Shown here piece by piece: positions 46,297 through 53,233 of a stretch of DNA of 64,000 nucleotides. A program made the translations under genes and the position numbers. The notes under the pieces are model-generated. The model was not told the DNA's origin. It saw only the letters and a program-made list of their open reading frames with translations, and searched no databases. How positions within the stretch are numbered: the stretch's first letter is position 1; every line of letters begins with the position of its first letter. The DNA is taken from NCBI RefSeq assembly GCF_014203045.1, contig NZ_JACHIF010000003.1, positions 124,001 to 188,000 on the forward strand. The letters run 5' to 3'. This DNA is from Prosthecobacter dejongeii. GTDB taxonomy: Bacteria; Verrucomicrobiota; Verrucomicrobiia; Verrucomicrobiales; Verrucomicrobiaceae.

Positions 46297-46650
46297 ATGA
46301 ATTCAGGCAAGATACGTATCACCGTCCCAAACCCACAAGGCCAGTGCCTTCTGTCGACAAGCACTTACAACATTGAACTTTTAGGGTTCACACTCCAATT
46401 GGTCTCTCACAATCTAATCTCGTTTGGAGGGGAAACATGCTACGGTGATTTATTTAAGGTCCTTGATCGTGGCTATGAAATGTCTGGTCTTTCGATGGAC
46501 GTTTACAGTTCTGTGGAGAGTGAGTTGTGCGACCTTGATGTGGTATCATTTATTGTTTTCTTGGAAAGTGATTATGATGCCCGCGTCTTGATTATTACCA
46601 AGGATACCGAAGAAACTATGTTGGCTAACCAGTTAAAAAAATTACCATAA
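46297..46650 (+). CDS. Hypothetical protein
   Basis: A 117-residue AT-rich gene without recognisable family. The sequence alternates strands and turns, and residues ~70-100 are acidic (ELCDLDVVSFIVFLESDYD), suggesting a small globular cytoplasmic protein. A promoter with TTGACA lies upstream and a strong terminator 20 bases downstream, so it looks like a monocistronic gene. Base composition is lower in GC than the chromosome on the left. Confidence 0.5.
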   Translation: MNSGKIRITVPNPQGQCLLSTSTYNIELLGFTLQLVSHNLISFGGETCYGDLFKVLDRGYEMSGLSMDVYSSVESELCDLDVVSFIVFLESDYDARVLIITKDTEETMLANQLKKLP

Positions 46651-46670
46651 ACTGGTATAATAAAATGAAG

Positions 46671-46699
46671 AAGGAAGGCCCTTAAGTCCTTCCTTTTTT
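46671..46699 (+). terminator. Intrinsic terminator
   Basis: AAGGAAGG (46671-46678) pairs with CCTTCCTT (46688-46695), then a T-run to 46699, nine bases before the next ATG at 46708. Confidence 0.88.
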
Positions 46700-46707
46700 G
46701 TGCCCTT

Positions 46708-46902
46708 ATGGCCAGACCCACCCACTACTCACCCCCGTTGTCGAGATTCCTGGTTTGTGTCCTTTATCATGAAGCCAAGCGCCGTCGTATCCCCATGACA
46801 CGGCTTGCTGAACAGCTTCTGCAGGCTGCCCTCAAGGGCACGCCTGGATGGATACAAGCCAGTGATCTCACTCCCGTCCCAGATCGCTCACAAGCGGCTT
46901 AG
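46708..46902 (+). CDS. Small ribbon-helix-helix-like protein
   Basis: A 64-residue basic protein. PLSRFLVCVLYHEAKRRRI followed by PMTRLAEQLLQAAL has the strand-helix-helix feel of Arc/MetJ-type regulators of plasmid copy number or partition. It is the first gene after a strong terminator and is itself followed by one. It could regulate the module that follows. Assignment rests on pattern only. Confidence 0.5.
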   Translation: MARPTHYSPPLSRFLVCVLYHEAKRRRIPMTRLAEQLLQAALKGTPGWIQASDLTPVPDRSQAA

Positions 46903-46929
46903 GACATCCACAAACCCAAGCTCAAAAGC

Positions 46930-46964
46930 ACCGGCTTTCTCAATTCCTGAGAAGCCGGTTTTTT
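46930..46964 (+). terminator. Intrinsic terminator
   Basis: ACCGGCTT-T-CTC pairs with GAG-AAGCCGGT (one bulged T), 46930-46959, followed by T6. It lies 25 bases ahead of the next start codon. Confidence 0.88.
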
Positions 46965-46988
46965 GTGCCCCAACACCACCCCAACATC

Positions 46989-47519
46989 ATGGCAGTCAAA
47001 CTCAGCGCCAACTACAGCAAAAAGCTCGGGCTCCCCCAATTCAGCAGCCACAGCTTCAGTGCCTCCGTCGAAATCGAACTCACCGACATCACCCAGGTCG
47101 AAGCCGAAGTGCAGAAGCTTTATCAGCTCCTGCAGCACTCGGTGGACCAGGAAATCCAAGAGCCCGGTTTTGTCCCGCAAGCCAGCAATGGCCACGGGAA
47201 CGCACATAACAACACCCGTGCCTACCCAGTCCAGGGGCAGGTGCGTCAGCAACCCAAAGGTTTCCAGCAGCCTCGTGCCAATGGAGATGCCTGGAACTGC
47301 ACCGACGGGCAGCGTGGGTTCATCCTGCGCATCGTCAGTGACAACAACCTGGATAAGCAGGAAGCCGAAGATCTGTCGCAGCAGCTCTTTGGTCTGGGAG
47401 TGAAGCAGCTCAATAAAATGCAGGCCTCTCAGTTGATCGAAGATTTGCTAGTGAAAGCTGGCAAGCCTGGACGTCAAACCCGCTGGCAACAACGCCCTGC
47501 CCAACGCCAAGCCGCATGA
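46989..47519 (+). CDS. ssDNA-annealing-like small protein
   Basis: A 176-residue cytoplasmic protein. The N-terminus (~1-55, LSANYSKKLGLPQFSSHSF then ASVEIELTDI) is beta-rich. A flexible Gly/Gln/Asn-rich linker leads to a C-terminal helical domain starting CTDGQRGFILRIVSDN, with GVKQLNKMQASQLIEDLL. That domain recurs at the ends of phage ERF/Rad52-type annealing proteins and related plasmid proteins. It overlaps the nuclease gene by 4 bases (ATGA), so the pair is translationally coupled and probably functions together. A single-strand annealing or binding role is inference. Start at ATG 46989. Confidence 0.65.
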   Translation: MAVKLSANYSKKLGLPQFSSHSFSASVEIELTDITQVEAEVQKLYQLLQHSVDQEIQEPGFVPQASNGHGNAHNNTRAYPVQGQVRQQPKGFQQPRANGDAWNCTDGQRGFILRIVSDNNLDKQEAEDLSQQLFGLGVKQLNKMQASQLIEDLLVKAGKPGRQTRWQQRPAQRQAA

Positions 47520-48325
47520 ACACCCAGGCTCCCCCTAAAGAGGAGCCGAGTGAGAAAGACATCATCGCCTCATTGCAAGAACAGGTCTCCGCCTCACGGC
47601 TGAACCTGTTTTTGCAGTGCAGGTTGAAGTTCTTCTTTCGCTACGTGCTCAAAATACAAAAACCCAAGACAGCGTCGCTGCATGTCGGCAATGCGGTTCA
47701 CACCGTGTTAAAGTCATGGAACAAGGCACGCTGGGTGCAAAAGCCCCTCACGCTTATCCAGGCGCATGAGGCTTATGCAAAAGCATGGTCGGACGACTCG
47801 GACGGGATTCCTTGGAAACCCGATGAAGAGGCGGAGGAAAAGACCACAGGCTGGCGTCTGGTAAACACGTATTTGCGTGAAAGCCATGTGCCTGCCGATG
47901 TCAAACCCGATGCCGTGGAAGTGCCCGTAGAGGCCAACCTCATCAACCATGGTTTACCTCGGTTGATCGGCATCCTCGACCTCGTGCAACAACGCAAAGT
48001 CATTGATTACAAAACCTGTGCCAGCACTCCAAATTCGGAAAAAGCCGCTCACAGTCACGAGATCCAGACCAGCAGTTACTCCCTTCTTTACCGGCACAAC
48101 ACCGGGCAACAAGAAAGCGGCGTAGAACTGCATCACCTGGTCAAGCTCAAGAACCCGAAAGTGGTCATCACCCCGATGCCACCCATGATGCCCCGACAGC
48201 AATTACGGCTGTTTAAACAGATCGAGGCCTACACCGAAGGCTTGCAGCGCCAGGACTTCATTCCTTCCCCAGGGATGCAGTGCGCGAGTTGTGAGTTCTT
48301 CAACGAATGCCGCCGATGGCATTAA
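47516..48325 (+). CDS. PD-(D/E)XK nuclease with Fe-S cysteines (AddB/Cas4/RecB-like)
   Basis: A 269-residue predicted exonuclease. It opens with SASRLNLFLQCRLKFFFRYV, the usual entry of the RecB-like nuclease family. His62, Glu139, Asp155 (IGILDLV) and Asp164-x-Lys166 (VIDYKTC) give the PD-(D/E)XK active site. Cys35 plus Cys256, Cys259 and Cys265 (CASCEFFNEC) match the 4Fe-4S arrangement of AddB and Cas4. It likely trims DNA ends for recombination or repair. Translationally coupled to the annealing-like gene before it. No cas genes or CRISPR array are present, so a Cas4 role is unlikely. Confidence 0.85.
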   Translation: MNTQAPPKEEPSEKDIIASLQEQVSASRLNLFLQCRLKFFFRYVLKIQKPKTASLHVGNAVHTVLKSWNKARWVQKPLTLIQAHEAYAKAWSDDSDGIPWKPDEEAEEKTTGWRLVNTYLRESHVPADVKPDAVEVPVEANLINHGLPRLIGILDLVQQRKVIDYKTCASTPNSEKAAHSHEIQTSSYSLLYRHNTGQQESGVELHHLVKLKNPKVVITPMPPMMPRQQLRLFKQIEAYTEGLQRQDFIPSPGMQCASCEFFNECRRWH

Positions 48326-48343
48326 AAAACACCCAAGCAGAAG

Positions 48344-48377
48344 AGGCCGGTTTTCCACCCAGCAGACCGGCCTTTTT
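48344..48377 (+). terminator. Intrinsic terminator
   Basis: AGGCCGGT (48344-48351) pairs with ACCGGCCT (48366-48373), followed by T5. Confidence 0.88.
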
Positions 48378-48402
48378 GTTTCAACTCCAAACCCCTTCAT
48401 TC

Positions 48403-48747
48403 ATGAAAAAAATGCTCCTTCTCTTGCTGCTGATTCCTCAGGCTTCACAGGCCGGATGGTTTGATCATACCAGCGACCCTGTGCCGGATTACCGGACCAA
48501 AATCATCACCCTCGAAAACCAAGTCAGCGCACAGCATCACACTTTGGACCTTTGGCAAATTGCCACCGGCTCTCTCGGCATCGCCTGTGCCTTTCTCTTC
48601 ATCCTCGGAACCGCCCTCGGCACAACCACACGAAAACATTATGTTAGAACACGACGCATGGGACACCTCTCCTCGGTCAACGGACGCCAATCCCAGTTCA
48701 TGGGTGAAGCGACTGGGGACGACCTGGAGGCCCCTTTGGCAGCCTAA
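48403..48747 (+). CDS. Small secreted or membrane protein
   Basis: A 114-residue protein with a signal peptide (MKKMLLLLLLIPQASQAG), a short helix (ITLENQVSAQHHTLDLW) and one membrane helix (~52-72, GSLGIACAFLFILGTALG), then a basic cytoplasmic tail. Not recognised. Its last 107 bases overlap the next gene in another frame. The pair may be a holin- or pilus-like membrane couple in the element. Start at ATG 48403, 26 bases after a terminator. Confidence 0.55.
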   Translation: MKKMLLLLLLIPQASQAGWFDHTSDPVPDYRTKIITLENQVSAQHHTLDLWQIATGSLGIACAFLFILGTALGTTTRKHYVRTRRMGHLSSVNGRQSQFMGEATGDDLEAPLAA

Positions 48748-49120
48748 ACCGCTTGCACCGCCAGTGGTGGATCATGACTTGCCTCGCCTCAGTGCCATCG
48801 AAAGATCGGCCGAGGTGATGCGCTTCATGGGTCATCGCCTTGTTTATTGGCTGTCCCCCCAAGGGCAGCTCCGTGAGTTCATCAAACTCAATTTACGCGT
48901 GGCATTGACCGTGGCCATTCCGGCCTTGGTGGTTGCTCCGCTCATCACCCTCGCACTCGGTCAGTTCCAGACTTGGGTCGTGGTGCTGACTCAGACCATG
49001 AGCAGCTTTGTGCTGTTCCCCTTGTCTGTGTTGCTCAGCATCCTGCTCGTCTGCGGATTGCTCTACATCATTCGCACCTGTCTTGACCTTCGGGGCAGGG
49101 GACGCCGAGACATGTATTAA
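48641..49120 (+). CDS. Membrane protein with two helices
   Basis: A 159-residue protein overlapping the previous gene by 107 bases in a different frame. After a ~75-residue cytoplasmic part come two hydrophobic helices (~92-112, LTVAIPALVVAPLITLAL; ~125-146, FVLFPLSVLLSILLVCGLL) and a basic tail (RTCLDLRGRGRRDMY). I placed the start at ATG 48641. A later start (for example ATG near 48821) would shorten the overlap. Function unknown. Confidence 0.55.
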   Translation: MLEHDAWDTSPRSTDANPSSWVKRLGTTWRPLWQPKPLAPPVVDHDLPRLSAIERSAEVMRFMGHRLVYWLSPQGQLREFIKLNLRVALTVAIPALVVAPLITLALGQFQTWVVVLTQTMSSFVLFPLSVLLSILLVCGLLYIIRTCLDLRGRGRRDMY

Positions 49121-49140
49121 CCCTCTACCCACAACCCCCA

Positions 49141-49177
49141 AGCCGGATCGTCCACTCATGGATGGTCCGGCTTTTTT
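49141..49177 (+). terminator. Intrinsic terminator
   Basis: AGCCGGA (49141-49147) and TCCGGCT (49166-49172), with inner pairing CGTCCA/TGGATG, then T6. It ends 12 bases before the ligase start. Confidence 0.9.
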
Positions 49178-49188
49178 GTTATACCCCC

Positions 49189-50256
49189 ATGGAAAGCATC
49201 ACCCTCTACTGCCGTGAAAACGGTTCTGACAAAGTTTATCAAGCCAGCCTCCAGCCACAGGAGCAAGGTTACGTCGTTAACTTCGCTTTTGGTCGTCGTG
49301 GCAGCACCTTGACCACTGGCAGCAAGACACCCGTTCCTGTTTCCTACGTCGTGGCTAAAACGGCTTATGATCGCCTGGTGCGGCAAAAATTGGCCACTGG
49401 CTACACGCAAGGTCCAGCCTTAACTGAAAGCCTCCAGCATCAACCGCCAACGCCCACGGGTCTTCGCTGCATGCTGTTGAACCCTGTTGCAGAGGACGAA
49501 CTTGAAGATCTTCTTCAAGATCACGTCCATTGGATGCAGGAGAAAATGGATGGTAGGCGAATGCTCCTGCAAAAACAGGGGAAAGTCATCACCAGCATGA
49601 ACCGCTTGGGAGTGACCTTCACACCCCCTGAAACCATCCAACAAAGTGCCGCCCAAAGCCCCGAGGATTTTATTCTCGATGGCGAAGCGGTAGGAGACGT
49701 GTTCCATGTCTTCGACATCTTGTCCCTGGCAGGTGAAGACCTCCGTCAGTCCAGATTCGCCACACGTTACTTCCAGTTGCGTGATTTCCTGCGCACCTTC
49801 AGGCATACCCACATTAAACTGGTGGAAAGCTACTGCGCCCCTGAAAAGGAGCCGTGGTTTCAAACCCTCAAGGAGCAAGGCAAAGAGGGAGTGGTTTTCA
49901 GGCACATGGACGCTGTCTACACTCCTGGCAGACCCAACGCCGGCGGTCCATGTCTCAAGCACAAGTTCTATGAAACCGCCTCTTTTGTTGTCGCCAAAAA
50001 CAATGACAAAAGAAGCGTTTCTCTGCTGCTTTTTGAGGGAGATAAAATCAAGAGGGCAGGCAACGTGACCATTCCACCCAACCATGCCATGCCCAAAGCA
50101 GGCTCGGTGGTGGAATGTCGTTATCTCTATGCCTTCTGGGAGTCAGGCTCCATCTACCAGCCTGTTTATCTCGGCGTTCGTGAAGACATTCGTGCCGCTG
50201 AATGCACCACTGATCAGCTAAAATACAAAGCTGAGCCAACACTGGTGACTGTGTAA
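49189..50256 (+). CDS. WGR domain-DNA ligase fusion (ATP-dependent)
   Basis: A 355-residue predicted ATP-dependent DNA ligase. Residues 1-75 form a WGR domain (YVVNFAFGRRGSTLTTG), known from PARP-family proteins and bacterial DNA-repair proteins as a DNA/nucleic-acid reader. A nucleotidyltransferase core follows: motif I E118-K119-M-D121-G122-R123 with K119 as the AMP-linked lysine, motif III DVFHVFDIL (170-178), motif IV EGVVFRH (233-239), motif V LKHKFYETASFVV (256-268). The C-terminal ~85 residues form the OB fold. It would seal nicks for the element's repair or replication. Start at MESITLYCREN (ATG 49189), next to a terminator hairpin. Confidence 0.85.
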   Translation: MESITLYCRENGSDKVYQASLQPQEQGYVVNFAFGRRGSTLTTGSKTPVPVSYVVAKTAYDRLVRQKLATGYTQGPALTESLQHQPPTPTGLRCMLLNPVAEDELEDLLQDHVHWMQEKMDGRRMLLQKQGKVITSMNRLGVTFTPPETIQQSAAQSPEDFILDGEAVGDVFHVFDILSLAGEDLRQSRFATRYFQLRDFLRTFRHTHIKLVESYCAPEKEPWFQTLKEQGKEGVVFRHMDAVYTPGRPNAGGPCLKHKFYETASFVVAKNNDKRSVSLLLFEGDKIKRAGNVTIPPNHAMPKAGSVVECRYLYAFWESGSIYQPVYLGVREDIRAAECTTDQLKYKAEPTLVTV

Positions 50257-50280
50257 TTCCACACACTCATCCCACTGCCG

Positions 50281-50322
50281 ACCACCCCTGACTTCTTCAC
50301 GGAAGCAGGGGTGGTTGGTTTT
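50281..50322 (+). terminator. Intrinsic terminator
   Basis: ACCACCCCTG pairs with CAGGGGTGGT, plus CTTC/GAAG inside (50281-50315), then a T-rich run. It lies 20 bases before the clamp gene start. Confidence 0.9.
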
Positions 50323-50342
50323 TAACCTCAACCCCATCGCTT

Positions 50343-51770
50343 ATGAAACCCATCGTCTTACCCATTGCAGAGCTCAAGGCGGCTCTGACTGGACTTGGCA
50401 AGGTGATCACACCCAAAGCCATCTTACCCCTCCTCAAACACGTTAAAATTGATCGCACCGCAGATGGTTGGATTACCCTTACCGGGACAGATCTCGATCA
50501 TTTTATTACCGTGCGGTTTGAACACCCCACTGAAGGTCCACCCGCGACCGTGCTCGTGCCTTATGATCAGCTCCTGCACACCGTTAAAAGCTGCGGCAAA
50601 GGTGAACAGATTCGCATCACCACCCACCCCGAGAATCTAGCAATCCAATTTTCATTGGGTGGCCAGACGGGAGAAACCAAAATCAAACTCTTGCCGGTGA
50701 CAGAATTTCCTGTGACACCGCGCCTCAATCATGAATCGGTTCCGCTGCCTGCACATCTGCGACAAAGCTTTCATGAAGCGATGTCCTGCACCAGCACCGA
50801 TGCCACCCGTTACGTGCTCAACGGCACCTTCATTGATGTCCGAAACTCCAAGGCTAACTACTTGGTGGGCACCGATGGAAAACACCTCTACTCCGCGAAT
50901 TCCTTCACCCTCCCCCTGAAACAATCCGTCCTCATCCCCAGCCATAAATTCCTGGGGTGGAAGGATTTTCTTTGGGATGGTGAATGGCAGATCAAAAGCA
51001 ACGAAGAGTGGGTGCAAATCAGCAGTCGAAGGTGGAGATTCGTATCCCGTCAAATCCCGGATAAATACCCGGACTGGCAGGTTGCAGTTCCAGACCCAAC
51101 ACAAGCGAAAACACACCTGACTCTGCCTCCAGATCAATTGGAGGCGGTGATTCAGTTGATACAGCGACTGCCTAACCATGACACTCAGTTTCATACGCTG
51201 GGCATGCAGTGGAAAAGCAACACCCTCAACTTGCTGGCAAAACCCAGTGCCGAAGAACCTTGGCTACACATCCCTCTGGAGGCGATGAAAGGCCAAGGAC
51301 CGGAAGTGACGATCTTTTTGGATCGTCGTTTTCTCATCAAAGCCCTGCAGTTCGGCCTGCATCACATCAGCCTCTTCGATGAACGTTCACCTCTGCGTCT
51401 TCATGCGCAAGGCAAGCAACTCATCATCATGCCAGTGAGGTCTGACAAAGTCGGCACATCGCCTCAACCCACTCCCATCCGAAAGATGGAGACAACGACA
51501 GCAGCACTACCCAAACCCCAACCTCCACCTCCTAACCCAATGCTCAATCGTCCCAACTCAGATGCTCCTGAAGCAGGGCCTAGTGCTCCTGTGCTGGATG
51601 AAGCCCTCAACCTTTGCAACCTCCTGCGGGATCGGTTCCAGGACGGGCTTAACCAAATCCGTGACCTAGCCAATAAACTCAAGCTTCTCCAGCGTGAGCA
51701 GAAAACCAGTGCCCGAGAAATGAGTTCTGTCCGCTCCACGCTACGCACCCTGCAAGGCCTGAAGCTGTAG
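50343..51770 (+). CDS. DNA polymerase III beta sliding clamp-like protein with extra C-terminal tail
   Basis: A 475-residue processivity clamp. The three DnaN domains are recognisable: N-terminal KPIVLPIAELKAAL; domain 2 with ATRYVLNGTFIDV, YLVGTDGKHLY and IPDKYPDW; domain 3 ending in LIIMPVR, the usual DnaN C-terminus, at residue 366. Unusually the chain continues for ~109 residues: a Pro-rich linker (~373-415) and a predicted coiled coil (~418-475). Chromosomal clamps end at about 366. It would bind the polymerase, ligase or nuclease of the element; the tail may be a docking or oligomerisation part. Preceded and followed by terminators. Confidence 0.85.
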   Translation: MKPIVLPIAELKAALTGLGKVITPKAILPLLKHVKIDRTADGWITLTGTDLDHFITVRFEHPTEGPPATVLVPYDQLLHTVKSCGKGEQIRITTHPENLAIQFSLGGQTGETKIKLLPVTEFPVTPRLNHESVPLPAHLRQSFHEAMSCTSTDATRYVLNGTFIDVRNSKANYLVGTDGKHLYSANSFTLPLKQSVLIPSHKFLGWKDFLWDGEWQIKSNEEWVQISSRRWRFVSRQIPDKYPDWQVAVPDPTQAKTHLTLPPDQLEAVIQLIQRLPNHDTQFHTLGMQWKSNTLNLLAKPSAEEPWLHIPLEAMKGQGPEVTIFLDRRFLIKALQFGLHHISLFDERSPLRLHAQGKQLIIMPVRSDKVGTSPQPTPIRKMETTTAALPKPQPPPPNPMLNRPNSDAPEAGPSAPVLDEALNLCNLLRDRFQDGLNQIRDLANKLKLLQREQKTSAREMSSVRSTLRTLQGLKL

Positions 51771-51797
51771 GCCGAACCATCCATAATATGGGAAACA

Positions 51798-51838
51798 GAA
51801 CCCGCTGCGTCCTTACCGACGTGCCGGGTTCTTTTTTT
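51798..51838 (+). terminator. Intrinsic terminator
   Basis: GAACCCG (51798-51804) pairs with CGGGTTC (51825-51831), with inner GCGTC/GACGT, then T7. Confidence 0.9.
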
Positions 51839-52012
51839 ATCGGCCCTCAACAGCACACCTCCCCCAGGTCTCCTTTCGCCTGAAGGAACGTCTCAAGCGT
51901 GCCGCCATCCAAAGAATTAAGCTCATGGGTTCCCTGTCATGACCAGGCGATTCACCCATTCAATCAGTCATCAATTAAATCATTTAAAACCTCCTCTAAC
52001 TACCTCATCCCC

Positions 52013-52792
52013 ATGATCGCAAACCTCGACCTCATCGCCCCTATGGCTAAGCCTCGCAAAACCCCTAACCTGATATTGCATTGCGGTGCTCACACGGCCG
52101 ACCTTCAAGAAGTCCGTTCTGTGCCGACTCCTGAACCCACCGATAGCTGGTGTCCCATTCCGCATCATCAGCTCATCACCACCGTCCAGAAAACCCTGTC
52201 CAGCTCCCGGCTCAAGATCGGCACTCAGGCGCATTCGTTGTCTCACGATGGCATGCGTTATTTTGGTCTCATGGAAGTGACCTCTCATCAGTCCAGCGAA
52301 GATTATTGCTGGGTGCTGGGATTGCGTAACAGCCATGATAAAACCTTCCCCGCTGGGATCGTGGCTGGTGCCAGTGTGTTTGTGTGCGACAACCTTTCCT
52401 TTTCTGGAGAGATCAAATTTGCTCGCAAACACACCCGCTTCATTGTCCGTGACCTGCCGCAACTGGTGGGACGTTCCATTGGCCAACTCATGGCCAAGTG
52501 GCATGATCAGGACAAACGCATCGCCGCCTACAAAGAAGCGGACATAGGTGAGGTGGATGCCCATGACCTCATCATCCGCGCAACCGATGTTGGCGTGTGT
52601 TCCAACCGCCTCATCCCCTCGGTGCTCAATGAATGGCGAGAACCCAGATACGACGCCTTTGCCGGCCGCAATGTCTGGAGCCTGTTCAACGCCTTCACCG
52701 AGTCCCTGAAAAGTGGCAACCTCGCGGAGCTGCCCAAACGCACCGAGGCCCTCCACGGCCTGTTAGACACTCACGTCGGCCTAGCTGCGTGA
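52013..52792 (+). CDS. DUF932 family protein
   Basis: A 259-residue cytoplasmic protein of the DUF932 phage/plasmid family. Seen are an N-terminal NLDLIAPMAKPRKTPNLILHC, the core YCWVLGLRNSHDKTFPAGIV, FVCDNLSFSGEIKFARKHT, and the C-terminal AFAGRNVWSLFNAFTESLK. The family is recurrent in mobile elements but its activity is unproven; association with single-strand or replication proteins is usual. Start at MIANLDLIAPM (ATG 52013), 175 bases after a terminator, so it may have its own promoter. Confidence 0.82.
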   Translation: MIANLDLIAPMAKPRKTPNLILHCGAHTADLQEVRSVPTPEPTDSWCPIPHHQLITTVQKTLSSSRLKIGTQAHSLSHDGMRYFGLMEVTSHQSSEDYCWVLGLRNSHDKTFPAGIVAGASVFVCDNLSFSGEIKFARKHTRFIVRDLPQLVGRSIGQLMAKWHDQDKRIAAYKEADIGEVDAHDLIIRATDVGVCSNRLIPSVLNEWREPRYDAFAGRNVWSLFNAFTESLKSGNLAELPKRTEALHGLLDTHVGLAA

Positions 52793-52833
52793 GAAAGAAA
52801 GGGCCTCGGATTTTCCGGGACCCTTTTCTTTAG
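52793..52833 (+). terminator. Intrinsic terminator after DUF932
   Basis: AAGAAAGGG (52794-52802) pairs with CCCTTTTCTT (52821-52830), with CTCGG/CCGGG inside, and a short T-rich tail. It overlaps the last codon and stop of the DUF932 gene's 3' side. Confidence 0.8.
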
Positions 52834-52846
52834 GTGAGAGGCAAGT

Positions 52847-52874
52847 GAGGACATCAACCATGGTTGATGTCCTC
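52847..52874. repeat. 28-bp perfect palindrome with the shared 16-bp core
   Basis: GAGGACATCAACCA and TGGTTGATGTCCTC form a perfect 28-base palindrome with centre at 52860/52861. Its inner 16 bases equal the palindrome at 41437-41452. It lies just after the last gene of the module, matching a boundary or binding site. Confidence 0.85.
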
Positions 52875-53233
52875 CTCATCCGACCACAATCTTCAATCCT
52901 TCCTGGCCGACGAATGACGGAAGGCTTCGCATCTCGCCCACCGTCTAAGACGTTCAAAACCAAGAATTTCCGAGAAATCTCCCTCGGCCCAATCAACCTC
53001 CCCCACATCTGAAAAATGACCGAACCAGCATGAAAATACCTAACTTCTACCAGCCAGGGGGCAAATCGGGGGGGGGCTAGCTTGGTTGGCTCCTAATACG
53101 TCCTCTTTTGAGAAGTAGATGATGAATCAAAATAGAAGCGCAACTTCGATGAGGAAATGTATCCGCGCTATAGGGACAAGCGATCAAGACGGAGGACGAG
53201 TTGGGCTCGTGCCAAGTGCATGGCCGCTGAAAT
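52875..53233. other. Gene-free right boundary region
   Basis: No gene seen. It includes a run of eight G near 53070 followed by GCTAGC, and several short inverted repeats (for example CTTGGTTGG near 53080). The mobile element probably ends here. A copy of the tRNA-Gly 3' end is not obvious in this stretch. Confidence 0.5.

Noticed and set aside
47516..48325. Cas4 as part of a CRISPR system
   Set aside because: No CRISPR array or other cas gene in the window; context is replication and repair.
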